Part shown: positions 18,925-28,381 of the stretch, in pieces
Position numbering within the stretch: the stretch's first letter is position 1
Layout: every line of letters starts with the position of its first letter
Source of the DNA: Pseudanabaena cinerea FACHB-1277
GTDB lineage: Bacteria; Cyanobacteriota; Cyanobacteriia; Pseudanabaenales; Pseudanabaenaceae
Assembly (NCBI RefSeq): GCF_014696345.1
Contig: NZ_JACJPY010000007.1
Location: 48,423-112,422 of the forward strand
Direction of reading: 5' to 3'
Length of the DNA: 64,000 nucleotides
Notes under the pieces: model-generated
The model's input: the letters and a program-made list of their open reading frames with translations, nothing else
The model's database searches: none
What the model was told of the DNA's origin: nothing
Program-made: the position numbers and the translations under genes

Positions 18925-21657
18925 ATGACAGATGCCGAACTACGAGCAATCATCGCCCAAGCAGAACGGGAGGGCTGGACAGAGTTGGATCTGTCGGGGA
19001 ACGATCTGGAAACTTTACCGCCCGAAATTGGACGGTTGCAAAGTCTGGAAAAGTTGATTTTAGGGAAGTGGTTTAGTGGGGGAAGAGGCAAAGGAAATCG
19101 TTTTACGGCTATTCCCCAAGAGATTTTTCAGTTAACTAATCTCAAAGAACTACGTATTGCACACAACCAAATCACAGCGATACAAGATGAGATCGCCAAC
19201 CTAAGCAATCTCATTTGGCTTTACCTCAGTGACAACCAAATCACGCAGATCCCAGATGCGATCGCCAACCTAACCAATCTCACTCAGCTTGACCTCAGAG
19301 ACAACCAAATCACTCAGATCCCAGATGCGATCGCCAACCTAACCAATCTCACTCAGCTTTACCTCGGAGACAACCAAATCACTCAGATCCCAGATGCGAT
19401 CGCAAATTTAACAAATCTTGAAATACTTGACCTCAGTGACAACCAAATCACTCAGATCCCAGATGCGATCGCAAACTTAACAAATCTTGAAATACTTGAC
19501 CTCATAGATAATCCCTTACCAATCCCACCCGAAATTCTCAATGACTATGAAAACCCTGCGGCAATTCTCAGATATTGGCAAAAGTTGCAACAAGATCAGC
19601 AAAATATAGAATTTATCGGAAGAGAAAGATACTTACAAATACTAAAAGACTCATTAAATGATCCAAATAGACGGATAGTTTTCATGCAGGGGAAGACAGG
19701 AATTGGAAAATCAGTACGACTATTGAATGAAGCGAAAGTAATCTTGATTGGACATGGGGCAGTCGGCAAAACCTCACTGGTGCGGCAATTGATCGATCGC
19801 AACTTCAAACCCGATGAAAACAAAACCGAAGGTATTGATATCAGACATTGGCAAATCACAGCCCGTGAAGAGAAAGTCAAGCTAAGAGTTTGGGACTTTG
19901 GCGGACAGGAGATTATGCACGCCACCCATCAGTTCTTTTTGACCGAGCGCAGCCTCTATCTTTTAGTACTCAATGCTCGCAAAGACGAAGGCAACAACGA
20001 TGTCGAATATTGGCTAAAAATTATTGAGAGCTTCGGCAAAGATGCCCCCGTCCTGATTATTGCCAACAAAAGCGATGAGCATCCTCTCAAACTCAACCGC
20101 CGCCACCTGCAAGCCAAATATCCCAACATTCAAGGCTTCTTTGAAACCTCCTGCAAAACAGGGACAGGCATTGACGAACTGCGCCAAGAAATCTATCGAC
20201 AAATCGCGGCAATGGATCATGTGTTTAATCCACTGCCCCAGCAATGGTTTCAACTCAAGGAGCAAATCGAACAGGACACCCGCGACCATATCAGCTATGG
20301 CGAATATGAGCGTATTTGCGATAATCAAAATATTAGCGATTCCCAAGAACGCCGCGACCTGATTCGCCTCCTACACCTATTGGGCATCGTCCTGAATTTC
20401 TCTGAAGATACTAGACTGCAAGACACCAGCGTTCTCAATCCCGAATGGGTCACAGGCGGCGTATATCGCATTCTCAATGACAATCAACTCAGCACCAAAC
20501 AAAAGGGAATGCTCGATTGGCAAAACCTCACCCGCGTTCTCAAACCCAAAAATCAAAGCGATCGCGACTGTTATCATAATGACCGCGATCGGCAATTCAT
20601 CATCGACATGATGCAAAAATTCGAGCTATGTTTTCCCCTTGATGCTAATCCCAATAAACCCACTTACCTAATTCCCGAACTCCTTGACGAAGAAGAACCC
20701 GACACAGGCACATGGGAAAACACCCTAAACCTTGAATATCACTACAAAATTCTATTTAGCAGCGTCATTTCCCGCTTCATAGTCAAAATGCACCACAGCA
20801 TCTCTAAACGCACCTACTGGCGCACTGGCGTAATCCTCGCATTCCCCGAAGGCAATCGCGCCTACATCAAAGCCGATCTCGCCGATGCGAAAATCTTCAT
20901 CCGTATTGATGGCAATCCCAACACCCGCCGATCTTCCCTCGCCGCCATTCGCAATACCTTTGAATCGATCCATCACAGCATCTCGGCTCTAGAAGTCGAT
21001 GAGCGTGTTCCATTGCCTGACAATCCTAAAGTTACGGTGAGTTATAACCATTTGATTAGTCTTGAGCAAAGAGGAAAAACAGACTATTCTCCTGAAGGTA
21101 GCGATCGTGATTACAATATCCGCGAATTACTTGACGGCATCGAAGCCATAGAAGCACGTCAAAAAGTGAACAAGAGAGATCAGTCATACGAAGATATGCG
21201 CGACATTGCTAAACTAGCTGTCAGTAGACCAATTATCAATAAAGCAGAGGCAAATGCTATGTCACAAGAATCTAAATATACAACTAACCTTCAAGGCGCA
21301 AACATTGCTAACTTTGCCAATGAAGTCAAAGACAACGCCAGTCTACAAGCTTCTCATATCACCCAAACAAGCGGCGCAAGCGTAGCCGAACTACTGCAAC
21401 TAATCACCAACCTCCGTCAAACCGCCGATCAATTTCCGTCAGACATTCGCGAAGAACTCATCATTGATGTCGAAGATGTCGAACTTGAAATACAGAAACC
21501 CTCACCAGAACGCAACCTTCCCAAACTCAAAAAAAGACTACTAGCACTATTCACTGCTGCCACCGTCACCTTTGGCGCGATCGCAAGTACAACCGACTTC
21601 GCTAACAATGTTCTGGAAATAAGCAATAAACTAGGCATTGAGTTAATTAAGCATTAA
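18925..21657 (+). CDS. Roco-type protein: leucine-rich repeats, Roc GTPase, COR-like region, cyanobacterial C-terminal tail
   Basis: LRRs (NQITQIPDAIANLTNL...), Roc P-loop GHGAVGKTSLVRQLI, DFGGQEIMHATHQFFL, NKSD, COR-like sequence. Confidence 0.9.
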   Translation: MTDAELRAIIAQAEREGWTELDLSGNDLETLPPEIGRLQSLEKLILGKWFSGGRGKGNRFTAIPQEIFQLTNLKELRIAHNQITAIQDEIANLSNLIWLYLSDNQITQIPDAIANLTNLTQLDLRDNQITQIPDAIANLTNLTQLYLGDNQITQIPDAIANLTNLEILDLSDNQITQIPDAIANLTNLEILDLIDNPLPIPPEILNDYENPAAILRYWQKLQQDQQNIEFIGRERYLQILKDSLNDPNRRIVFMQGKTGIGKSVRLLNEAKVILIGHGAVGKTSLVRQLIDRNFKPDENKTEGIDIRHWQITAREEKVKLRVWDFGGQEIMHATHQFFLTERSLYLLVLNARKDEGNNDVEYWLKIIESFGKDAPVLIIANKSDEHPLKLNRRHLQAKYPNIQGFFETSCKTGTGIDELRQEIYRQIAAMDHVFNPLPQQWFQLKEQIEQDTRDHISYGEYERICDNQNISDSQERRDLIRLLHLLGIVLNFSEDTRLQDTSVLNPEWVTGGVYRILNDNQLSTKQKGMLDWQNLTRVLKPKNQSDRDCYHNDRDRQFIIDMMQKFELCFPLDANPNKPTYLIPELLDEEEPDTGTWENTLNLEYHYKILFSSVISRFIVKMHHSISKRTYWRTGVILAFPEGNRAYIKADLADAKIFIRIDGNPNTRRSSLAAIRNTFESIHHSISALEVDERVPLPDNPKVTVSYNHLISLEQRGKTDYSPEGSDRDYNIRELLDGIEAIEARQKVNKRDQSYEDMRDIAKLAVSRPIINKAEANAMSQESKYTTNLQGANIANFANEVKDNASLQASHITQTSGASVAELLQLITNLRQTADQFPSDIREELIIDVEDVELEIQKPSPERNLPKLKKRLLALFTAATVTFGAIASTTDFANNVLEISNKLGIELIKH
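19232..19507 (+). repeat. Near-identical 69-bp tandem repeats encoding 23-aa LRRs
   Basis: Repeated gacaaccaaatcactcagatcccagatgcgatcgc(c)aacctaaccaatctc units. Confidence 0.9.
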
Positions 21658-21824
21658 CGAAATTTACAAACGCATACTCCTATTGATTCAAGGCAAATCA
21701 CCCAATACAGACGTAGGGGCAAAGCATTCCCGCAAAAATCCATAACTTTGCAGATTCCCTTAATTCGGGAATGCTCTGCCCTGAACCTCACAACGCAGGG
21801 ACAATTTATCGGTGAAAGCAAAGA

Positions 21825-21891
21825 GGGTAGAGCATTTGCAAAATGAGATTTTGGTGGAGAGTTGGCAGATTGTGGTGCAAATGCTCTACCC
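21825..21891. repeat. Inverted repeat, 15-bp arms
   Basis: gggtagagcatttgc ... gcaaatgctctaccc; a second related pair lies at about 21717-21782. Confidence 0.75.
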
Positions 21892-21932
21892 CTACAGAAG
21901 GAAATATTATCTTAGATATTGAGGTAAAACTA

Positions 21933-22220
21933 ATGCTTCCCCCACCTAAACTCAACCTCTTAGACATTGTTGCTCTAAAAAACGACCTACCCCAACACCA
22001 ACTCCTAGCAGGACAAGTCGGAACCATCGTTGAAATCCTTGCCCCCGAAGTTTACGAAGTCGAATTTAGCGATGATGACGGTCAAACCTACGCCACCCAA
22101 GCCCTGCCAAATCATCAACTCCTAAAACTACACTATAAACCCATCGCCAATATGACCGACTTTGCCAATAACGTCATGGAAATTGGCAGCAAATTGGGTA
22201 TAGAACTCATCAAACAATAA
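21933..22220 (+). CDS. DUF4926-like small protein with C-terminal tail shared with the adjacent Roco protein
   Basis: LNLLDIVALKNDLPQHQLLAGQVGTIVEILAPEVYEVEFSDDDGQTYA...; tail TDFANNVMEIGSKLGIELIK. Confidence 0.8.
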   Translation: MLPPPKLNLLDIVALKNDLPQHQLLAGQVGTIVEILAPEVYEVEFSDDDGQTYATQALPNHQLLKLHYKPIANMTDFANNVMEIGSKLGIELIKQ

Positions 22221-22231
22221 TTCTACTGACC

Positions 22232-25129
22232 TTAAGATGTCATTGCCGCACGGGGATATTCCGCTAAAACCTGCTTGAGATACTGCCCTGTATAGGACTT
22301 CTTGACCTTGGCAACCTGCTCAGGTGTCCCTTCAGCAATAATTGCGCCACCGCGATCGCCGCCTTCAGGACCTAAATCCACCACCCAATCCGCACAACGG
22401 ATCACATCAAGATTATGCTCAATGGTAATGATGCTATTGCCCTTATCCACAAGGCGCTGCATCACATCCAATAATTTGTGAACATCATAGAAGCTTAATC
22501 CCGTCGTTGGTTCATCGATGAGATAGAGGGTTTTGCCTGTGGCGCGTCTGGCGAGCTCCGTTGCCAACTTGACGCGCTGGGCTTCGCCGCCTGAGAGGGT
22601 GGGTGCAGATTGTCCTAGTCGCACATAGCCCAAACCCACATCCACCAGCATTCCCAATTTGGTATGGGCAGAGGGAATATTCTCAAAGAAGTGCATCGCT
22701 TCTTCGATAGTCATATCTAAGACATCGGCGATCGTCTTCTCTTTATACTTCACTTGCAGGGTTTCGCGGTTATACCTTGCGCCTTTGCAGACATCACACT
22801 GCACATAGACATCGGGCAGAAAGTTCATGGAAATCACATTTACGCCTTGACCAGAGCAAGCTTCACAGCGTCCGCCCTTGACATTAAAAGAGAATTGTCC
22901 TGCTTTGTAGCCTCTGGTTTTGGCGGCAGTGGTGAGGGCAAAGGTTTCGCGAATGACATCAAACAGCCCTGTATAGGTGGCAGGGTTGGAACGGGGGGTG
23001 CGTCCGATTGGGGACTGATCGATGACGATAAATTTATCCAGATGTTTTAAGCCCTGCACTGCGTCAATGCCTTTAGGGGCGGGTACTTTGCGCGAGAAGT
23101 GATGATCGAGGGAATTGTGCAACAGATCATTAATTAATGTCGATTTGCCTGAGCCTGATACGCCTGTGATACAAACTAACATTCCTAATGGAAGTTGCAC
23201 ATTCACATTTTTGAGATTATTCAAATGGGCATTACAAATTTCTAAATGCTTGCCATTACCTTCGCGCCTTGTGGCGGGGGTAAGGATTTGTTTTTGTTTG
23301 GAGAGATATGCGCCAGTGAGGGATTCGGGATGCTGCTCAATATCCTTAACGCTGCCCTGTGCCACGATCCGCCCCCCATGTACCCCTGCCCCAGGACCAA
23401 TATCCACCAGATAATCGGCGGCGCGAATGGTTTCTTCATCATGCTCAACCACGATCAGGGTATTGCCGAGATCGCGAAGTTTGGTGAGGGTTGCCAATAA
23501 TCGCGAGTTATCGCGCTGATGGAGTCCAATACTCGGCTCATCAAGGACATAGAGAACCCCTGTTAAGCCTGAGCCGATCTGGGTGGCGAGGCGAATGCGT
23601 TGGGCTTCACCGCCAGAGAGGGACATGGTGGAGCGATCGAGGGTGAGGTAGTCAAGACCGACATCTAATAGGAATTGTAAACGGGCGGTGATTTCTTGCA
23701 AGACGCGATCGCCGATCTGTCTAGTTCTGGCATCAAGTTCTAAATTCTGCAAACGTTCTAAACAAGTGCCAATGGGAACGGAAACAAAATCAATGATGTT
23801 ATAGCCCCCAATGCGAACGGCGAGGGATTCGGGTTTGAGTCTTGTGCCATTACAGGTGGCGCAGGGTTGTTCGACCAGATAATTCTCTAACTTCTGTTTT
23901 TGCGATTCGCCTGCTTCTTGATACTGCTGTTCTAGCATGGCGATCGCCCCTTCATAGCGTTTGTAATAGCCCTCACCGCGATCGCGATAGAGAGAATCAG
24001 GCTTGATTAAAATCTTCTCAGTCGTGCCATGAAGGATGATATCGATCTGTGACTGTGATAGCTCGTGCCAAGGGGTATTAATTTCAAATCCTGCATATTC
24101 GCCCACACTGGAAAGCAGAGAGATGTAATAGGTGTGGGTTTTGTCTGCCCAAGGCGCGATCGCTGCATAAACAGGTAAAGAGGGATCGGGAACTAATAAC
24201 TCAGGGTTGAAAGTCTTGATATGTCCTAAACCATGACAGGCAGGACAAGCGCCATAGGGTGAATTAAAGGAAAACATTCGTGGCGATAATTCTTCCATTA
24301 CCGCGCCATGTTCTGGACAGGCAAAGTTTTCAGAAAAGGTTAGCATATGACTCTTACCCCCCTCTCCCAGAGGGAGAGGGGCTGGGGGTGAGGGCTGAGG
24401 GGGTGAGGGCAAAATCTCCACCATTGCAATGCCTTCCGCCCGTTTTAAACAGGTAGCAAGGGAATCCGTTAAGCGTTCCTGAATATCATTTTTGCGAACT
24501 AATCTGTCAACCACAATTTCAATATCGTGAACCTTATTCTTATCCAGTTCGATATTGTCACTGAGTTCCCGCACTTCGCCATCAATACGCACCCGCGCAA
24601 ATCCTTCCCCTGCTAATCCTGATAGTAATTTTTTATGGGTTCCCTTTTTGCCACGAATGACAGGCGCTAATAATTGAAACTTAGTGCGATCGCTGAGTTC
24701 CATAATTGCATCCACCATGCGATCGATGGTTTGGGGCGCAATATTGCGATCGCAGATGGGGCAGTGGGGCGATCCTGCCCGACCAAAGAGCAGCCGCAAA
24801 TAATCATAAATCTCTGTCACCGTGCCGACGGTGGAGCGGGGGTTATGGGAAGTGGATTTTTGATCGATGGAAATGGCGGGACTCAAACCCTCAATATAAT
24901 CAACATCGGGCTTATCCACCTGACCCAAAAATTGCCGCGCATAGGCACTCAGGGATTCCACATAGCGCCTCTGACCCTCAGCAAAGATCGTATCAAAGGC
25001 GAGGGATGATTTGCCAGAACCAGACACCCCTGTAAACACCACTAAGCGATCGCGGGGAATTGTCAGGTCAACATTCTTGAGATTGTGCTGCTTTGCGCCT
25101 CTGACATGGATGTGGGTATGATCTGGCAT
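22232..25129 (-). CDS. uvrA: Excinuclease ABC subunit A
   Basis: [64 protein letters not shown]; duplicated ABC cassette; zinc-finger Cys motifs. Confidence 0.98.
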   Translation of the reverse strand: MPDHTHIHVRGAKQHNLKNVDLTIPRDRLVVFTGVSGSGKSSLAFDTIFAEGQRRYVESLSAYARQFLGQVDKPDVDYIEGLSPAISIDQKSTSHNPRSTVGTVTEIYDYLRLLFGRAGSPHCPICDRNIAPQTIDRMVDAIMELSDRTKFQLLAPVIRGKKGTHKKLLSGLAGEGFARVRIDGEVRELSDNIELDKNKVHDIEIVVDRLVRKNDIQERLTDSLATCLKRAEGIAMVEILPSPPQPSPPAPLPLGEGGKSHMLTFSENFACPEHGAVMEELSPRMFSFNSPYGACPACHGLGHIKTFNPELLVPDPSLPVYAAIAPWADKTHTYYISLLSSVGEYAGFEINTPWHELSQSQIDIILHGTTEKILIKPDSLYRDRGEGYYKRYEGAIAMLEQQYQEAGESQKQKLENYLVEQPCATCNGTRLKPESLAVRIGGYNIIDFVSVPIGTCLERLQNLELDARTRQIGDRVLQEITARLQFLLDVGLDYLTLDRSTMSLSGGEAQRIRLATQIGSGLTGVLYVLDEPSIGLHQRDNSRLLATLTKLRDLGNTLIVVEHDEETIRAADYLVDIGPGAGVHGGRIVAQGSVKDIEQHPESLTGAYLSKQKQILTPATRREGNGKHLEICNAHLNNLKNVNVQLPLGMLVCITGVSGSGKSTLINDLLHNSLDHHFSRKVPAPKGIDAVQGLKHLDKFIVIDQSPIGRTPRSNPATYTGLFDVIRETFALTTAAKTRGYKAGQFSFNVKGGRCEACSGQGVNVISMNFLPDVYVQCDVCKGARYNRETLQVKYKEKTIADVLDMTIEEAMHFFENIPSAHTKLGMLVDVGLGYVRLGQSAPTLSGGEAQRVKLATELARRATGKTLYLIDEPTTGLSFYDVHKLLDVMQRLVDKGNSIITIEHNLDVIRCADWVVDLGPEGGDRGGAIIAEGTPEQVAKVKKSYTGQYLKQVLAEYPRAAMTS
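24354..24410. repeat. G/C-run repeat inserted in-frame in uvrA
   Basis: cccccctctcccagagggagaggggctgggggtgagggctgagggggtgaggg encodes [19 protein letters not shown]. Confidence 0.85.
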
Positions 25130-25222
25130 GGGTAAATGCTTATCGTAAAGATTTATTAATAATCCCTATTATAGCTGTCGCCCCCTGTATCGCCCCTTGT
25201 ATCGCCCCTTATATTGAAAAAG

Positions 25223-26896
25223 TTACAAAAGTGGCAGTCGAGTTTGGGTTTCGCTAATTACCTCTTTGATGTCCACATCTTGCCAAAGCACCCGATATAA
25301 CTGAAGTGGTTCATCTTTACCCTTGACCTTGATTAGCGCTAGTTTCTCTAAGGGCAGATTAAACTGAGCAATCTTTGCCATCGTACTTGCTGAAATATAT
25401 ACTTCCCCTGCTTGGGCGGCGGTACAGATGCGACTAGCAACATTCATCGTGTCGCCAATATTTGTATATTGAATCAGGTTCTCAGAGCCAATATTGCCTG
25501 CCGCCACCATGCCCGTATTTAGTCCGATGTGAATCTGAATCTGCAAATCCCGTCCTTGTGTAGTCCATTCTTGATTTAACTTTTGCATTGCCCATTGCAT
25601 GGCGATCGCCGCATTGACCGCCATAATTGCATCATCCTGTCCTTGATAGGGAGAACCCCACACCGCCAATAGGGCATCGGCAATATACTTCTCTAACGTG
25701 CCGCCAAAGGGAAACACAATATGCTCAACCATGACCTTAAAGTATTCATTGAGAAACTCCAAAACCTTGCGAGGCTGCATTTGTGCAGTCATTTCGGTGA
25801 AGCCGCTAATATCAGAAAATAGCGCCGTGACTTCGGTTTCCACAATCCGATTTAAGTCCCAACCTTCCTCAATTTTTTTGCTGACGGCGGCGGGGAAAAA
25901 CCTTTCTAATTTGGTACGGCGAATCACTTCCGCTTGCATATTTTGATAGAGGTTGGCATTTTCGATTGCGATCGCTGCTTGATTAGCAAGGCTACTCAAA
26001 AACTCTAAATCCTCTTGGTTATAGGCAGAACCCCTTGAGAGGTTATCCACATACAGCACGCCGATCACGCGATCCCTTGGCTTTAGCGGCGCACACATTG
26101 CCGCTTGGATAGATTGCTGAATAATCGACAAAGAGCTATCAAAACGGCGATCGCCTAAGACATCATCACTAATAATTGCATCCCCCTGTTTCAACACAAA
26201 ATTAGTAATTCTGCTGCTGTAAAAGTCCAAATTAGGATTTGTCTCAGGGTTACTAAATTGATATGCCTTGGGTTCTAATTTGCCTGTCACCTCATCGACT
26301 AGTAACAACACAGCGCGATCGACCGACATAATTTTGAGCAGCAACTCTAGGATTTTGGCGGGTAGTGTGGCATAGCCCTCTGGCGAAGCCAGCTCTTGAC
26401 TCACCTCTAGCAATACTTGCAACTTAGCCGCCGTGCGTTGCGACTCATCACCACCCTGAATCATAAGTACAGAGCCAGCTTTGCTAAAATCCTGCTGTTT
26501 GAGCAAGTCCTGCATATTTACCCGCGACTTTTCAGGTGAGACACGCATCAAAATCGACAGTCCCGAATTTGTGCCTTGCAAGTTGCTAGGCAATGATTCA
26601 TTTTCATGATCGACAAGCTTAAAAACGACACTGCCAAACTGCACCAAATCGCCATCACGGAGCTTTTGTTGGATAATCTTGGTCTGATTGACAAAAGTAC
26701 CATTGCTGCTGTTGAGATCGGTTAAAAAAATGCCGTTATCAGTTAGCTGGATTTCGGCATGGTGGCGAGACAGGCTGCGAGCATCATCTTCCACGACAAT
26801 ACTGTTGTCTAAGCCCCGCCCAATGGTGTTGATGCCATATCGTAATTCACAGATACGTTCTTGGGGAGTTCCTTGATTTTGAATTATGTATGGCAT
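25223..26896 (-). CDS. Adenylate/guanylate cyclase with N-terminal FHA and GAF domains
   Basis: FHA (NTIGRGLDNSIVVEDDARSLSRHHAEIQL), GAF, class III cyclase (TALFSDISGFTEMTAQM...HIGLNTGMVAAGNIGSENLIQYTNIGDTMNVASRI). Confidence 0.92.
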   Translation of the reverse strand: MPYIIQNQGTPQERICELRYGINTIGRGLDNSIVVEDDARSLSRHHAEIQLTDNGIFLTDLNSSNGTFVNQTKIIQQKLRDGDLVQFGSVVFKLVDHENESLPSNLQGTNSGLSILMRVSPEKSRVNMQDLLKQQDFSKAGSVLMIQGGDESQRTAAKLQVLLEVSQELASPEGYATLPAKILELLLKIMSVDRAVLLLVDEVTGKLEPKAYQFSNPETNPNLDFYSSRITNFVLKQGDAIISDDVLGDRRFDSSLSIIQQSIQAAMCAPLKPRDRVIGVLYVDNLSRGSAYNQEDLEFLSSLANQAAIAIENANLYQNMQAEVIRRTKLERFFPAAVSKKIEEGWDLNRIVETEVTALFSDISGFTEMTAQMQPRKVLEFLNEYFKVMVEHIVFPFGGTLEKYIADALLAVWGSPYQGQDDAIMAVNAAIAMQWAMQKLNQEWTTQGRDLQIQIHIGLNTGMVAAGNIGSENLIQYTNIGDTMNVASRICTAAQAGEVYISASTMAKIAQFNLPLEKLALIKVKGKDEPLQLYRVLWQDVDIKEVISETQTRLPLL

Positions 26897-27021
26897 ATTT
26901 TTATGGCTTCTTAGACCTATAGCAGTTTCGCTAATTCAACTACAGAAGTACAGTCAAACACTTCTATATCATTAGATAATAAAATTACCAGCATTCTCCT
27001 AACTTTATCTAGTTTTTACCC

Positions 27022-28269
27022 ATGTCGCCAACCACCCTCATAGCAGAGCCAGTAGTTAATGTCGCCCCCGATGCGATCGCCGAATTTAATCAATATGTGA
27101 TGAATACCTATGCGCGATTTCCGATCGCCCTAGAACGGGGAGAAGGCTGTCGCGTGTGGGACAGCAATGGCAAAGAATATTTAGACTTTGTGGCAGGCAT
27201 TGCCACCTGCACTTTGGGTCATGCTCACCCTGCGATGGTGAAGGCTGTAACCGACCAGATCAACACCCTGCACCACGCCTCCAATTTATTTTATTTTGCG
27301 CCCCAAGGTCAATTGGCTAAGTGGCTAGTCCAAAATTCCTGTGCGGACAAGGCTTTTTTCTGTAATTCTGGGGCGGAGGCAAATGAAGGTGCAATTAAAT
27401 TAGCACGTAAATATGCCCATACCAAACTGGGCATTAGCGGTCCTGTGATTTTAACCGCCAATGCCAGTTTTCATGGACGCACCCTAGCCACTGTCACCGC
27501 CACGGGGCAGCCCAAATATCATAAGAATTTTGCGCCCCTTGTCTCAGGTTTTGACTATATCCCTTACAACGATACGGCAGCGCTAGAGGCGGCAGTTGCT
27601 AAGTATGCAGGGCGGCTCTGTGCAATCATGCTGGAGCCATTACAAGGTGAAGGCGGCGTTAATCCAGGCGATCGCGCCTACTTTGCCCGTATCCGTGAAA
27701 TTTGTGACGAGCATAAGATCCTGCTGATCATCGATGAAGTGCAGGTGGGCATGGGACGGAGTGGGAAGCTCTGGGGCTATGAGAATCTGGGTATTCAGCC
27801 TGATATTTTCACTTCGGCAAAGGGCTTGGGCGGCGGCATTCCCATTGGTGCGATGATGTGCAAGGCGCATTGTGATGTTTTTGAGCCAGGGGATCATGCC
27901 AGCACCTTCGGCGGCAATCCCTTTGCCTGTGCGGTGGCGATCGCCGTTTGCAACACGATGGTACAGGATAACCTGATTGCCAATGCGAGAGAGCGCGGTC
28001 AACAATTGCGGACAGGGCTGCAAGCAATGTGCGATCGCTACCCTCAACATCTCGCCTCGGTGCGCGGCTGGGGCTTGATCGATGGTCTGGTATTGCAAGA
28101 ATCTAGCACGATCCAAGCCCGTGATGTGGTGGGGGCGGCGATCACATCGGGGCTGCTGCTCGTCCCTGCGGGGGTAAAGGTGGTGCGCTTTGTGCCACCC
28201 CTCACCGTTTCGGCGGCGGAGGTCGATCGCGCCCTCGAAATTGTCGATCAGGCGATCGCGGGGCTATAA
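27022..28269 (+). CDS. argD: Acetylornithine aminotransferase
   Basis: Class III aminotransferase (FCNSGAEANEGAIKLARKYAH...LLIIDEVQVGMGRSGKLWGYE...FTSAKGLGGGIPIGAMM). Confidence 0.9.
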   Translation: MSPTTLIAEPVVNVAPDAIAEFNQYVMNTYARFPIALERGEGCRVWDSNGKEYLDFVAGIATCTLGHAHPAMVKAVTDQINTLHHASNLFYFAPQGQLAKWLVQNSCADKAFFCNSGAEANEGAIKLARKYAHTKLGISGPVILTANASFHGRTLATVTATGQPKYHKNFAPLVSGFDYIPYNDTAALEAAVAKYAGRLCAIMLEPLQGEGGVNPGDRAYFARIREICDEHKILLIIDEVQVGMGRSGKLWGYENLGIQPDIFTSAKGLGGGIPIGAMMCKAHCDVFEPGDHASTFGGNPFACAVAIAVCNTMVQDNLIANARERGQQLRTGLQAMCDRYPQHLASVRGWGLIDGLVLQESSTIQARDVVGAAITSGLLLVPAGVKVVRFVPPLTVSAAEVDRALEIVDQAIAGL

Positions 28270-28280
28270 AAACCAATAAA

Positions 28281-28309
28281 AAAGAAGCGGCGCGAAGCGC
28301 CGCTTCTTT
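28281..28309. terminator. 13-bp hairpin with GAA loop after argD
   Basis: aaagaagcggcgc-gaa-gcgccgcttcttt. Confidence 0.75.
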
Positions 28310-28381
28310 GCTAAGTAATATGATCGCTGTCAAAAGGGGTAATATCTGCTATTAGTTTTACATCTGTCACCAAATGCCTGT

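Noticed and set aside
19232-19507. Regular ~69-bp repeats resembling an array
   Set aside because: They are LRR-coding repeats in one reading frame, with no spacers; not CRISPR.
27640-28116. 158-aa minus-strand ORF
   Set aside because: Antisense within argD; no credible start context or family.
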